A DNA stretch of 64,000 nt from Tissierella praeacuta_A (GCF_040396155.1 NZ_JBEBOY010000009.1:1-64000); one strand, 5' to 3'. Shown: positions 42,912 to 52,215, numbered from the stretch's first letter. The notes: generated by a model from the sequence alone, not told the origin. Made by a program: numbers and translations.

Positions 42912-43711
42912 ATGAACAAATGGAAAAATAAATTTCCACTTATTATAAGAATATTAATTATTGTTTTATTTCTTTCTCTCTGGGAGATAGCAGCTAGATT
43001 TAAATTTTATAATGCATTTTTTACAAGCTATCCCAGTGAGATTATTTTAGATTTAAAACAATTTTTTTTAAGTGGAGATTTAGTAAAACACACAGCTATA
43101 ACCTTGAGAGAGGCACTTGCTGGGCTGTTCTATGGTACAATTATAGGAATTTTTGTTGGACTATTATTTGGACAAATACAGTCATTAGGTAAGATTTTTT
43201 TACCAATAGTTACTGCCATTCATGGTGTACCTCAACTTACATTAGCACCAGTATATATATATTGTGGTTTGGATTAGGTTTAACATCAAAGATATTTCTT
43301 GCAGCATTAATGGTATTTTTCAATGTTTTTTTCTCTACTTATGCAGGTATTCAAAATGTAGAACCTAAGCTCATTGAATCCGCAAACTTATTAGGTGCAG
43401 GAACAATACAAACATTATATCATGTTGTGCTGCCGTCTAGTATGCCTTGGATAATAGCAGGTATTCGTAATGGTGTAGGAGCTTCTTTAATTGGTGCAAT
43501 TATTGGAGAGTTCATGGGGGCTTCGGCTGGATTTGGATGGATGATTGCTTATGCATCGTCATACTTTAAAATAGCTCGTGTTATGTCTTGTATTTTTATT
43601 TTATTAATGGTAGGTATTATTCTCAATTTAATTCTTGATAAAGTTGAGTTGTATTTATTACGTTGGAGAGCGGTGACAAAATTGTCATTGCAGCATGAAA
43701 AAAACATATAG
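42912..43711 (+). pseudogene. NitT/TauT-type ABC permease, frameshifted in a TA repeat
   Basis: SsuC/TauC-like permease split by a frameshift. The first part (MNKWKNKFPLI...GVPQLTLAPVYIYCGLD) stops at 43275-43277. The second part continues in another frame as WFGLGLTSKIFLAALMVFFNVFFSTYAGI, with the EAA loop ESANLLGAGTIQTLYHVVLPSSMPWI, to 43711. The break lies at (TA)5 in 43252-43261; with (TA)4 the frame would read LAPVYILWFGLGLTS, exactly the family pattern. Either this is a real mutation, a reversible slipped-strand switch, or a sequencing error. The rest of the operon looks intact. Confidence 0.85.
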
Positions 43712-43735
43712 AATTTATTAAATGAGGAGGCAAAA

Positions 43736-44737
43736 ATGAAAAAGTCAATACTTATAGTACTTATGATTTGTTTAGTTACAGGAATAATTACTGGATGTAC
43801 ATCAAAGGAAGTTTCTAAGGATTCAGACCTTACGAAAGTTGTAATATCTGAAATGAGAGGGGAATCTTGGATTCCTGTATATGCAGCTGAAATGTTAGGA
43901 TATTTTAAGGATGAAGGATTGGATACTGAATGGGTTGTATTTAAAGATGGTCCAATAGCGTTTCAAGGTATGCATGCAGGAGATTCACAACTTTGCATGT
44001 TATCAACTGAGCCAGTACTTCGCGCTTTTGAAGAAGGATTAGAGTCTAAAATTATTCTCTCAACAGTTAAGAATAAACAGTATATATTTGCTGGAAATTC
44101 TGAGATAACAAGTGTTGAGCAATTAAAAGGAAAGGCAATTTTTGCTGGGATGCCAGGATCTGCTCCTTATTCATTCGTTCTTTCTGCACTAGAAGAAGCT
44201 GGACTTTCTGAAAATGATGTAGAATGGATTAATATGGAGTACGGAGCCGCTTTAGTTGCTCTTGAAAAAGGAAGTATAGCAGCATCATTTTTTGATGGAA
44301 TTCATATTAATGAACTTAAAAATATAAATGCTAATATTTTAATTAATACATCAGATCCTGTACAACATGAGGCACTTTATGGCTCTAAATATTATGAATC
44401 ACAAATGGTTACAGTCACTAAAGAATTTGCAGAAAAAAATCCTGAAACAATTCAAAAATTTGTAAATGCCGTTATGAAAGCTATGGATTGGCAAGCAGAA
44501 CATACTGATGAGGAACTTGCGAAATTAGTTTCTCCTATGTTTGAGGATAGAGATTTAGTGGAAATTGTTGGGATATTAAGAGGCTCACTTTCTAATGATG
44601 GTTTCTTTTCTGAAGAAGGATATAATGCGATTGAAAGTTTTTGCTTAGATCAAGGAATTATTAAAGATCCTATTGGATATGAAAATGTTATTGATATGTC
44701 TTATGTAAATAATGCAAGAAAAGCATTGGAGAAATAA
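43736..44737 (+). CDS. NitT/TauT-type solute-binding lipoprotein
   Basis: 333-aa extracytoplasmic binding protein, signal peptide with lipobox ITGC (~residues 18-21). Family pattern: WIPVYAAEMLGYFKDEGLDTEWV, a GDSQLCMLSTEPVLRAFEEG block, ITSVEQLKGKAIFAGMPGSAPYSF and the C-terminal NPETIQKFVNAVMKAMDW. Members bind nitrate, taurine, alkanesulfonates, thiamine precursors or aromatic acids. GAGGAGG precedes the ATG, 24 bp after the permease gene. Linkage to a TudS-like protein suggests a sulfur-containing or thio-pyrimidine-like ligand, by inference only. Confidence 0.88.
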   Translation: MKKSILIVLMICLVTGIITGCTSKEVSKDSDLTKVVISEMRGESWIPVYAAEMLGYFKDEGLDTEWVVFKDGPIAFQGMHAGDSQLCMLSTEPVLRAFEEGLESKIILSTVKNKQYIFAGNSEITSVEQLKGKAIFAGMPGSAPYSFVLSALEEAGLSENDVEWINMEYGAALVALEKGSIAASFFDGIHINELKNINANILINTSDPVQHEALYGSKYYESQMVTVTKEFAEKNPETIQKFVNAVMKAMDWQAEHTDEELAKLVSPMFEDRDLVEIVGILRGSLSNDGFFSEEGYNAIESFCLDQGIIKDPIGYENVIDMSYVNNARKALEK

Positions 44738-44763
44738 GACTTAAGTAAATTAAGGAGATAAAT

Positions 44764-45777
44764 ATGGCATATATTGTTTTTGAAAATATAGAAAAATACT
44801 ATGGTGAAAATCATGTCCTTAAAAATACTAATCTTTCAATTCAGAAGGGAGAATTTGTTACATTACTAGGTTCATCAGGTTGTGGGAAAAGTACGCTTCT
44901 TAGATGTCTTGCAGGATTAGAAGGGGTAACAAGTGGAAAGATATTTCTAGATGGGGAAGATATCACCTTTAGAAACCCTAAGGAGAGAAATATTGGAATG
45001 ATATTTCAACAATATAGTCTTTTTCCTAATATGAATGTATATAATAATATTTCATTTGGTCTTAGGATGAAGAAGGTTAAAAAAGATACAATTGATGACC
45101 TAGTGGGAAATGCATTAAAAATGGTTGATCTTAAAGGATATGAAAAGAGATATCCATATCAGCTTTCAGGTGGCGAGCAGCAGAGAGTAGCACTGGCAAG
45201 ATGTATTGTTACTAAACCTAAGGTGTTATTATTAGATGAACCTTTGAGTGCAATAGATGCAAAGCTTCGTAAATCCTTACAATCTAGAATAAAGGAAATA
45301 CACAAGGAGCTTAATATGACATCAATCTTTGTTACCCACGATCAAGATGAAGCAATGACTATGTCAGATACAATTCATATAATGAGAGATGGAATCATAG
45401 AGCAATCAGGAAATCCTCTTGAAATATATAGTAATCCAAAAAGTATTTTTACGGCAAGTTTTGTTGGCAATTATAATATATTGGAAAAAGATCAATTCTC
45501 AAAGTTAGTAAACCAAGAATACTCAGTTTATCCAAGAGTCGTAATTAGACCAGAGACCATTGAAGTATCTTCTGTAGACTTAGAAGAATCTAAAGATTCA
45601 TATGTTATTTCGGGTAATATCATTGATATACTCCCTCAAGGTAATATTATAAGGTATACAGTTGATATTAATTCTATTTCTTTAAAAGTGGACGTGCTAT
45701 TTAATGATTTGGGACTTTATACCTTTGGACAGAAAGTATATTTAAAATTAAAGAAAAAACATTGTATTGGTCTATAA
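44764..45777 (+). CDS. NitT/TauT-type ABC ATPase with regulatory domain
   Basis: 337-aa ATPase: Walker A GSSGCGKST (~37-45), QQYSLFPNM, LSGGEQQRVALARCI, VLLLDEPLSAIDAKLR, VTHDQDEAM. It has a C-terminal TOBE-type domain (VVIRPETIEV, SGNIIDILPQGNIIRYTVDI), more like the iron/polyamine ATPases than SsuB. It partners the frameshifted permease and binding protein. AAGGAG at the usual distance from the ATG. Confidence 0.93.
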   Translation: MAYIVFENIEKYYGENHVLKNTNLSIQKGEFVTLLGSSGCGKSTLLRCLAGLEGVTSGKIFLDGEDITFRNPKERNIGMIFQQYSLFPNMNVYNNISFGLRMKKVKKDTIDDLVGNALKMVDLKGYEKRYPYQLSGGEQQRVALARCIVTKPKVLLLDEPLSAIDAKLRKSLQSRIKEIHKELNMTSIFVTHDQDEAMTMSDTIHIMRDGIIEQSGNPLEIYSNPKSIFTASFVGNYNILEKDQFSKLVNQEYSVYPRVVIRPETIEVSSVDLEESKDSYVISGNIIDILPQGNIIRYTVDINSISLKVDVLFNDLGLYTFGQKVYLKLKKKHCIGL

Positions 45778-45809
45778 CTATTGAATAGTTAGTTAAGGAG
45801 GATATCGAT

Positions 45810-46358
45810 TTGAAAAGAAATAAAAAAATAGTATTAGTTAGTCATTGTATTATTAATTCTAATTCTAAAGTAGAAGGCCTCAGCCAGTATTCAGGAATTT
45901 TTAAGGAGTTTATAGATATTATTACTGAGAAAGGTATTGGTATGATTCAACTTCCATGTCCGGAAATGATTGTATATGGAATAAGAAGATGGGGTCATGT
46001 AAAGGAGCAATTTGATACCTTGTTTTATAGAGAGCAATGCAGAGAAATGCTTAAACCGATAATCCAGCAGACTAAAAGCTATATAGATGCAGGATATGAA
46101 ATTATAGGAATTGTAGGAATAGATGGAAGTCCAAGCTGTGGAGTTGACTACACCTGTTCTGGAGATTTTAGAGGAGAAATTTCAAATAATGATGAATTAG
46201 AAAATATCCTTGGAACCTTAAAGGAAGTAAAGGGTTCAGGCGTTTTTATAGAAGAATTAAAAGGTTATTTAGATGAATTAGGAATAGAGCTACCTTTTAC
46301 AGCTATTAATGAAAATGATGTATATAGTTCCATGGATAAAATAATAGAATTTATATAA
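45810..46358 (+). CDS. TudS-related putative desulfidase (DUF523-like)
   Basis: 182-aa cytoplasmic protein with the pattern of TudS-related proteins, whose studied member (TudS) removes sulfur from thiouracil using a [4Fe-4S] cluster. Candidate cluster cysteines are VSHCIINSN (~9-16), QLPCPEM (~49-54) and DGSPSCGVDYTC (~107-118), the same three-site layout. TTG start after AAGGAGGA, 32 bp behind the ABC ATPase, so co-transcribed. The long C-terminal portion is unusual-looking but short of the DUF1722 fusion seen elsewhere. Likely a desulfurase for the imported compound; substrate unknown. Confidence 0.8.
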   Translation: MKRNKKIVLVSHCIINSNSKVEGLSQYSGIFKEFIDIITEKGIGMIQLPCPEMIVYGIRRWGHVKEQFDTLFYREQCREMLKPIIQQTKSYIDAGYEIIGIVGIDGSPSCGVDYTCSGDFRGEISNNDELENILGTLKEVKGSGVFIEELKGYLDELGIELPFTAINENDVYSSMDKIIEFI

Positions 46359-46423
46359 AAAGAGAAAGAGTTTCTTATAACTTTAAATCTTTGATAGTGT
46401 TCTTGTTGTCTTGAAATAAAATG

Positions 46424-46467
46424 GAGGCAAAGCCTTTAGTCAACTACTGACCTAAAAGCTTTGCCTC
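46424..46467. terminator. Bidirectional terminator
   Basis: GAGGCAAAGC (46424-46433) pairs with GCTTTGCCTC (46458-46467), with inner TTTAG/CTAAA, between convergent operons. Confidence 0.8.
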
Positions 46468-46571
46468 AAAAGTTTATCTCAATTATCTTTATATTTTCTT
46501 TAATCTATTTTTATTATAGAGTAATTTTTATTATAACCCTAACCTTCTATAGAAGCTTTTCTTATAAGCAG

Positions 46572-47633
46572 TTATTTATTAATTTCTTCAATAGGAAAAG
46601 TTACTTCCCAATTACCTTGTGTAAATAGTCCACTTATAACAAAATTACCATATAAAGAGTATTGTCCAATTTCAGATTGAGGAATATCAAAGATATATTC
46701 ATCATAATCTATTCTATTTTCATTGGCTATATTTTCTCTAAATCCGATATTATAGTCACATTGAACATTATCTCCATTTTTATCTTTTAGATAAATGAAC
46801 CCATGATTATCTTTAGTTTCATTATTTTTTGTTGCTGTTTGGACATGAAGCATACCATCTATATATCCTATGGCTGTAACTTCTATGTTATCAATAGAGA
46901 AATTAATGGAGTTTGCAGCAGAAAGGACTTCTACTTCATAATTATAATCCATAGTCATAAAATCAGGCATGTATTTATCATAATTGATACCACCACCGCT
47001 TACTATTTTTACAAGTTGTGTATTAACATGATTATCTAAAAGAGATAAATCTATATCAATGGAAGTATTATCATAGTGACTTTTACCGCTTAAAAACTCT
47101 TTTACTGAAAAAGTAAGCTTTTTACCTGTAATTTTTTCGTTATCAAATTCCGAAATTGTAATTAAAAATGTGGCTGTCTTTGTTTTAGAGTCATACCCAA
47201 CACGTGTGCAACCAGCTGCGCTGGAAAATGGACGGTTAATAGAATAACTATCAAATAAATCTGTTGTTTCATCGATACGATTTCCTGTAAGATCTTGCAT
47301 AGTAATATAAATTTCAGCTACATTATCATGAATATATGCAGCTTCTACCTGCATTTTTATTCCATTATCCTCATATGATTTTTGAATAGGTTTAAAAAAT
47401 TGGGCAGTACTTGGTGAAATTTGATACATGATTTCGTAAATAGCCGGTACTGTAGATGATAATACTGGAATTGCTGTAAATACGCAAATAATCAATAAAG
47501 CAGTTATGGCAATTGTCTTGGAAAATATGAACTTCATTTTATGATTGTTTCCTTCATAGATAACATTATTTATAAGTTGGGACGAGGGTTTTATTTGCTC
47601 ATTCATATGATGATACTTTTCTTTAAACATCAT
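46572..47633 (-). CDS. DUF4179 membrane protein, likely anti-sigma partner
   Basis: 353-aa protein: ~40-residue cytoplasmic N-terminus (EKYHHMNEQIKPSSQLINNV), one transmembrane helix (~41-62, TIAITALLIICVFTAIPVLSS) and a large extracellular domain of DUF4179 type (ISPSTAQFFKPIQKSYEDNGIKMQVEAAYI). The same layout is usual for genes directly behind ECF sigma factors, where the cytoplasmic part binds the sigma factor. It overlaps the sigma gene by 11 bp and has AAAGGAGG before ATG. The signal it senses is unknown. Confidence 0.82.
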   Translation of the reverse strand: MMFKEKYHHMNEQIKPSSQLINNVIYEGNNHKMKFIFSKTIAITALLIICVFTAIPVLSSTVPAIYEIMYQISPSTAQFFKPIQKSYEDNGIKMQVEAAYIHDNVAEIYITMQDLTGNRIDETTDLFDSYSINRPFSSAAGCTRVGYDSKTKTATFLITISEFDNEKITGKKLTFSVKEFLSGKSHYDNTSIDIDLSLLDNHVNTQLVKIVSGGGINYDKYMPDFMTMDYNYEVEVLSAANSINFSIDNIEVTAIGYIDGMLHVQTATKNNETKDNHGFIYLKDKNGDNVQCDYNIGFRENIANENRIDYDEYIFDIPQSEIGQYSLYGNFVISGLFTQGNWEVTFPIEEINK

Positions 47634-48111
47634 AATCCTCCTTTAATATTTCCTTTAGTTTACGTCTACCACGGGTTAATTGAGTTCTAACTGTAGATGG
47701 TTTTTGCTTTAATATATGACTGATTTCTTCTATACTTAAATCTTCGTAGTAAAATAAATGAATAACAGTTCTATATTTAATTGGTAACTTTTTTAGCTCA
47801 TAATGTAAGTTGTTATCCTCTTCAGTTTCAAAAGCAATTTCATCAGTTAAAGGTTGAGTCTTCTTTATCCAAGATGATGCCCACAGTTTTTTTGCACAAT
47901 TAATAGTAACTCTTATAAGCCATGCTTTTCGGTGTTCTTCCGTTTCAAACTTTGGTTTATTTTTTATGTATCGTAAAAATACTTCCTGAAAGATATCATC
48001 AGCATCACTTTTGTTTCGGGTATGTGAAAATGCTAATCTGTAAACCATATTCGAATAGGTTTTTACAATATTATCTATGCTTTCATCTATGCATAGTGGT
48101 TTTATAGACAA
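47623..48111 (-). CDS. ECF-family RNA polymerase sigma factor
   Basis: 162-aa sigma-70 factor of the extracytoplasmic-function class. Region 2 contains YRLAFSHTRNKSDADDIFQEVFLRYI (~20-45; -10 recognition), and region 4 has LPIKYRTVIHLFYYEDLSIEEISHILKQKPSTVRTQLTRGRRKLKE (helix-turn-helix, shown in parts). Intact and of normal length. AAAGGAGG upstream of the start (48111). With the DUF4179 gene it forms a classical sigma/anti-sigma pair, probably autoregulated; I could not define its promoter. Confidence 0.93.
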   Translation of the reverse strand: MSIKPLCIDESIDNIVKTYSNMVYRLAFSHTRNKSDADDIFQEVFLRYIKNKPKFETEEHRKAWLIRVTINCAKKLWASSWIKKTQPLTDEIAFETEEDNNLHYELKKLPIKYRTVIHLFYYEDLSIEEISHILKQKPSTVRTQLTRGRRKLKEILKEDYDV

Positions 48112-48471
48112 TTCCTAACCTCCTTTCACTATGAATACCCTCTAGGTATACAAAAAGCTACAATAAATATAAAATTACTATAGAAACTGATTAGAATTCA
48201 TACAGAAGTAGGATTTCTGTAATATAATAGATTTAATTTACAATACACTAAGGAGTTAAATAATAGACTTTAAATTCGTATTATAGATGGTATATTTTAA
48301 TGATATATTCATATTTTTAAATTTTGCAGAGGAAAACAAAATCCTAAAAAGAAAATTTCTCGGGAAATAATAGATATCGTAGAAAAGAATATAAAATAGG
48401 TAAAAAGATAAATAGACAGTTTCTTAGGCCAAGAAAAAGTTGACGTAGGAGAACTGTCTCTGTATACATGA
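48112..48471. other. Intergenic region between sigma factor and DtxR-like gene
   Basis: 360 bp, AT-rich. It contains an inverted repeat AGACAGTT/AACTGTCT (48414-48421 with 48452-48459), which may terminate the leftward DtxR-like transcript. No gene was identified. Confidence 0.5.
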
Positions 48472-48846
48472 TTACTTATTTTTGTATTGTCTAAAATGTT
48501 TTTTCAAGCATTCATAACTTTCATCACTTATATCATGTTCAATTTTACATGCATCTGTCAATGCTGTTTCTTCATTTACTCCTATGGACATCAGAAATTT
48601 TGCAAGGAATTTATGTCTATCATACATCTGTGTTGCAATTTCAAGACCAGCATCTAATAATGTAATATATCCATTAGAATCCATTTGGATATATCCATTT
48701 TCTCGAAGCCTTTTCATAGCCACACTTACGCTAGGTTTAGAGTATCCCATTTCATTCACTATATCAATAGAACGTACTTGTCCGATACGTTCTTTGAGCA
48801 TTAAAATCGTTTCCAAATAATCTTCTGCTGACTCTTGTATTTTCAT
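48472..48846 (-). CDS. DtxR/MntR-family metalloregulator
   Basis: 124-aa Fe2+/Mn2+-dependent repressor with the winged-helix N-domain (SAEDYLETILMLKERIG, KPSVSVAMKRLRENGYI) and the dimerisation domain, but no C-terminal SH3 domain, as in MntR. Metal ligands are present: Asp9 and Glu12 in EDYLE, His in YDRHKF, and Glu/His in CKIEHD. Divergent from an AraC-type gene. A GTTAG-n6-CTAAC palindrome (48967-48982) lies between them and fits a DtxR-box, so autoregulation and control of the iron-type ABC genes is plausible. Confidence 0.88.
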   Translation of the reverse strand: MKIQESAEDYLETILMLKERIGQVRSIDIVNEMGYSKPSVSVAMKRLRENGYIQMDSNGYITLLDAGLEIATQMYDRHKFLAKFLMSIGVNEETALTDACKIEHDISDESYECLKKHFRQYKNK

Positions 48847-48966
48847 TTTTTATCACCTCTGGAAATTGTTATATATCTATGTTATTATATACTAATTATT
48901 TTTTCAAGGATAGTATTCTATTGATTGACAATAATATCTCATAATGTTAAACTAATATTCAAATAA

Positions 48967-48982
48967 GTTAGCTCATACTAAC
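48967..48982. promoter_or_regulatory. DtxR-box-like palindrome
   Basis: GTTAG, six bases, CTAAC, followed by CT. It resembles the DtxR/IdeR consensus TTAGGTTAGnCTAACCTAA and shares GTTAGC/CTAACC with the palindrome at 50339-50382. Confidence 0.5.
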
Positions 48983-49095
48983 CTGTTTAATAGAAACAAA
49001 ATTAGTAGTGGTGAATATAATCCTTAATGGAAAGAATAAAGAAATTTAATAGATTGATTTTATTATATAAAATAATAGTGTAAGAAGGTTGAAAG

Positions 49096-50082
49096 ATGAG
49101 TATTTTATCAAAAGATAAAGGTATATATGGTTCTGAAGTAGAGATGATTAAAGAGTCCAAAGACTGTGTTGTCTATAAGATGAAAAGTCATGATGGCGAA
49201 GGTGTAATGACTAGTTATCAGGTGTTTCCAGGTATTGAGTTGATTTATAATGATTTTCATATGGGGAACTGTTTTCACAATAAACGATCTCATGCTAATA
49301 TTATGGAAATTAATCATTGTCGTCAAGGGCGATTTGAATGTGAATTCTTAGATGGAGAGTATGTATACCTAGAGGAGGGAGACCTTGCAGTAAACATGCT
49401 AAGTAATAGAACTACAAAGTCATGCTTTCCTCTAGAACATTATCATGGCGTATCTATAGTAATATGTCTTGATGAAGCTCGAAGTTCGATTTCTTGTGCG
49501 CTAGATAATATATCTATTAATTTAGATTCTTTGCGAGATAAATTATGTCATAAAGACAGATGCTTTATTATGCGTGCTAAAGATTCAATAGAACATATCT
49601 TTTTTGAATTATATACAGTGCCAGATGAAGTAAAGCATGGGTATTTTAAATTGAAGGTATTGGAGCTTTTATTGTTTCTTAGTATTGTAGATATTGAAGA
49701 GGAAAGAGAGGAAAGAAAATATTTCCATAAAAGTCAAGTAGACATTATAAAGGCAATTAAGGAATATATGACACAGAACTTAGAGGAGCACAATACTATT
49801 GAAGAATTATCCACTCGTTTTAAAATACCTATAACAGCAATGAAACTTTGTTTTAAAGCTGTTTATGGAACATCTATTTATGCTTATATGCGTTCATATA
49901 GAATGCAGGTTGCCGCTGTAATGCTTCAACAAGGAAATGACAGTGTAGCTGTTATTGCTGGAAAAGTAGGATATAGCAATTCTAGTAAGTTTGCCTCTGC
50001 GTTTAAAGATATTATGGGGATGACCCCATTGGAATATAGGAAAACAAATCGTTTAAACGGAGCATTATCTGGCAATAAATGA
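49096..50082 (+). CDS. AraC-family transcriptional regulator
   Basis: 328-aa activator. The N-terminal ~200 residues form a ligand/effector domain rich in His/Cys (NFHMGNCFHNKRSHANIMEINHC in pieces). The C-terminal ~100 residues carry the two helix-turn-helices, including IEELSTRFKIPITAMKLCFKAVYGTSIYAYMR and VAVIAGKVGYSNSSKFASAFKDIMGMTPLEYR (in parts), the AraC signature. Regulators of this type (YbtA/PchR-like) often control neighbouring siderophore uptake genes. It lies 315 bp before two ABC proteins of that type. AAGGTTG-type ribosome site. Confidence 0.87.
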   Translation: MSILSKDKGIYGSEVEMIKESKDCVVYKMKSHDGEGVMTSYQVFPGIELIYNDFHMGNCFHNKRSHANIMEINHCRQGRFECEFLDGEYVYLEEGDLAVNMLSNRTTKSCFPLEHYHGVSIVICLDEARSSISCALDNISINLDSLRDKLCHKDRCFIMRAKDSIEHIFFELYTVPDEVKHGYFKLKVLELLLFLSIVDIEEEREERKYFHKSQVDIIKAIKEYMTQNLEEHNTIEELSTRFKIPITAMKLCFKAVYGTSIYAYMRSYRMQVAAVMLQQGNDSVAVIAGKVGYSNSSKFASAFKDIMGMTPLEYRKTNRLNGALSGNK

Positions 50083-50092
50083 ATTTTCTACT

Positions 50093-50263
50093 GTGGATGA
50101 TAAAGAAAGGGTTACGGAAATTTTTGATTATCTAATTAATTATAGCAATGATGAGGTGTCAAACATTCCTCTTACTTATGTCAAGGATATGATTGTTTTT
50201 AATACTGATACTATTGAGGATTATAATTTCACTGGTACTCTAAAGTTTTTTGATATAAGATAA
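50093..50263 (+). pseudogene. Possible remnant of a larger gene
   Basis: A 56-codon frame from GTG 50093 to TAA reads like protein (VDDKERVTEIFDYLINYSND, then SNIPLTYVKDMIVF and TGTLKFFDIR) but has no ribosome site. The frame also extends upstream of the GTG without a start. It may be the C-terminal end of a decayed gene; family not recognised. Confidence 0.35.
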
Positions 50264-50338
50264 GTAAAGGCAAAATAAATTTTCGTCTAATTGGAGTTAA
50301 ATCGACTTTATGGAGTGGAACAAATAAATAAAAGTGAT

Positions 50339-50382
50339 TATAATAGAGGTTGGTTAGCTTAAGCTAACCAACCTCTATTATA
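50339..50382. promoter_or_regulatory. 44-bp perfect palindrome before the ABC genes
   Basis: Two 22-nt arms (50339-50360 and 50361-50382) meet without a loop; the core reads GGTTAGCTTAAGCTAACC. It contains the GTTAGC/GCTAAC halves of DtxR-type iron boxes and lies immediately upstream of the ribosome site. It could be an operator, or as RNA a hairpin that attenuates translation. Confidence 0.7.
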
Positions 50383-50397
50383 GAAAGGAGTATTGCT

Positions 50398-52215
50398 ATG
50401 AATCAAGAAGTTAAGAAAAAGCAAGGGCTTTCCCGTCTGCTTGAAATAGCTGGTGAGAAGAAGATATTGCTAATAATATCAGGAATTTTATCAGCATTTA
50501 GTGCAACTTGTATGTTAGTACCATTTGTATCTGTTTATCAGATTCTAGGAGAATTACTGAAAAGCGGAGGCAATATTTCTCTAGTGAATAGCTCCATGAT
50601 GATTAAATGGGGATGGATTGCCTTTGGTAGTTTAATTGCAAGTCTTATTCTCTTATATGCTGCAATTATTTGTTCCCATGTGGCTGCTTTTCGTATCTTA
50701 TATGGTATGCGTATGGGATTGGCAAGGCATATTGGTAAACTTCCCCTTGGATATTTAAATAGTACTGCAACAGGCGCTATAAAGAAGAATTTAGAACAGG
50801 ATGTTGAGCGAATCGAGTTGTTTGTAGCTCATACAATCCCAGATCTTGTGAATGTAGCTGCAACGGTTATTGTTATGTTTGCCATATTTTTTAGCCTTAA
50901 TGGATGGATGACAATTGTTTGTATAATTGGATTTATTCTTAGTATGGTTATGCAAGCTTCAATGATGTTCGGTAGAAAAGCTCAGAATACAATGAAGGCT
51001 TATTTCGATGCACAGGAGCGTATCCACTCTTCAGCCATACAATATGTACGAGGAATACCAGTAGTTAAAATATTTGGGCAAACTGTTTTTTCTTTTAAAA
51101 AATTTCATAATGATTTAATTGCTTATAGGGATTGGGCAGTTGCTTATTGTGATAAATTTGAAAATGGAATGGCTGTTTTCACTGTAGTACTTAATTCATT
51201 TTTGACTTTTATTTTACCTGTTGGTTTGTTAATTATGAGTGGTGATCCTAATAATATGTCATTTGCTCTTGTATATTTATTCTTTATTATAATGATCCCA
51301 GGTGTATCTTCGCCACTGTATAAATTAACTTTGCTTGCATCAGGTACAAGGGAGATTTTTGAAGGTGTTTCCCGTATTGATGATATATATGCCGAGGAAC
51401 CAATCAAAGAAACTTTAGAGCCAAAGCATCCTCATGGTCATGATATTACCTTTGAAAATGTATCTTTTGCTTACGAGAACAAAGCAGAGGCTACGAGAGT
51501 TGAAGCTTTGGCTGATATTAATTTTACCGCTAAGGCAGGAGAGATTACTGCTTTAGTAGGACCATCGGGTTCAGGTAAATCTACTGTGGCTAACTTGATT
51601 CCACGTTTTTGGGATATTCAAACTGGAGAGATAAAAATTGGTGGAGTAAATATAAAGGATATTCCCACAGAAGAACTTATGAATACAGTATCCTTCGTAT
51701 TTCAAGATACATTTCTTTTTTATGATACTTTGTTTGAAAATATTAGAGTAGGAAGACCAGATGCTGCTGACGAAGAGGTATATGCTGCAGCAAGGGCGGC
51801 ACAATGTCATGAGTTTATTGAAGAACTGCCAGATGGTTATAATACACTTATTGGTGAAGGTGGAGTATTTCTTTCAGGAGGAGAAGAACAACGGGTTTCT
51901 GTTGCTCGTGCTATTTTAAAAAATGCACCTATTCTTGTCCTTGATGAAGCAACGGCCTTTGCTGACCCTGAAAATGAGTATAAAATGCAGATTGCATTAA
52001 AAGAACTAATTAAAGATAAAACCGTTATAGTTATTGCTCATAGACTGTCTTCTATAAAAACTGCTAATCAAATCATTGTACTAAAAGATGGAAGAATTGA
52101 ACAAGCAGGTACTCACAATAGTCTAGTAGCTAAGGAAGGTCTGTATCAGCGAATGTGGGAAGCTTATACTAGTGCTTATGATTGGACGTTGAAGAGTGGA
52201 GGTGCAAAGGCATGA
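50398..52215 (+). CDS. ABC half-transporter, siderophore/iron type (YbtP-like)
   Basis: 605-aa protein joining a six-helix membrane domain (~1-340) to an ATPase domain: Walker A GPSGSGKST (~391-399), signature LSGGEEQRVSVARAIL, Walker B ILVLDEATAFADPEN and H-loop IAHRLSS. The N-terminal domain has the exporter fold. Pairs like this next to AraC- or DtxR-type regulators (YbtP/YbtQ, IrtAB) import Fe-siderophores despite the exporter fold. It overlaps the second half gene by 4 bp (ATGA), so both probably form a heterodimer. Export of a drug or peptide is the alternative. Confidence 0.88.
   Translation: MNQEVKKKQGLSRLLEIAGEKKILLIISGILSAFSATCMLVPFVSVYQILGELLKSGGNISLVNSSMMIKWGWIAFGSLIASLILLYAAIICSHVAAFRILYGMRMGLARHIGKLPLGYLNSTATGAIKKNLEQDVERIELFVAHTIPDLVNVAATVIVMFAIFFSLNGWMTIVCIIGFILSMVMQASMMFGRKAQNTMKAYFDAQERIHSSAIQYVRGIPVVKIFGQTVFSFKKFHNDLIAYRDWAVAYCDKFENGMAVFTVVLNSFLTFILPVGLLIMSGDPNNMSFALVYLFFIIMIPGVSSPLYKLTLLASGTREIFEGVSRIDDIYAEEPIKETLEPKHPHGHDITFENVSFAYENKAEATRVEALADINFTAKAGEITALVGPSGSGKSTVANLIPRFWDIQTGEIKIGGVNIKDIPTEELMNTVSFVFQDTFLFYDTLFENIRVGRPDAADEEVYAAARAAQCHEFIEELPDGYNTLIGEGGVFLSGGEEQRVSVARAILKNAPILVLDEATAFADPENEYKMQIALKELIKDKTVIVIAHRLSSIKTANQIIVLKDGRIEQAGTHNSLVAKEGLYQRMWEAYTSAYDWTLKSGGAKA

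Larger units (their letters stand above)
50083..50397 (+). other. Intergenic region with a gene remnant and a 44-bp palindrome
   Basis: 315 bp between the AraC gene and the ABC pair. It contains the coding remnant at 50093-50263 and the operator-like palindrome at 50339-50382, with the ABC ribosome site GAAAGGAG at 50383-50390. Confidence 0.6.
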
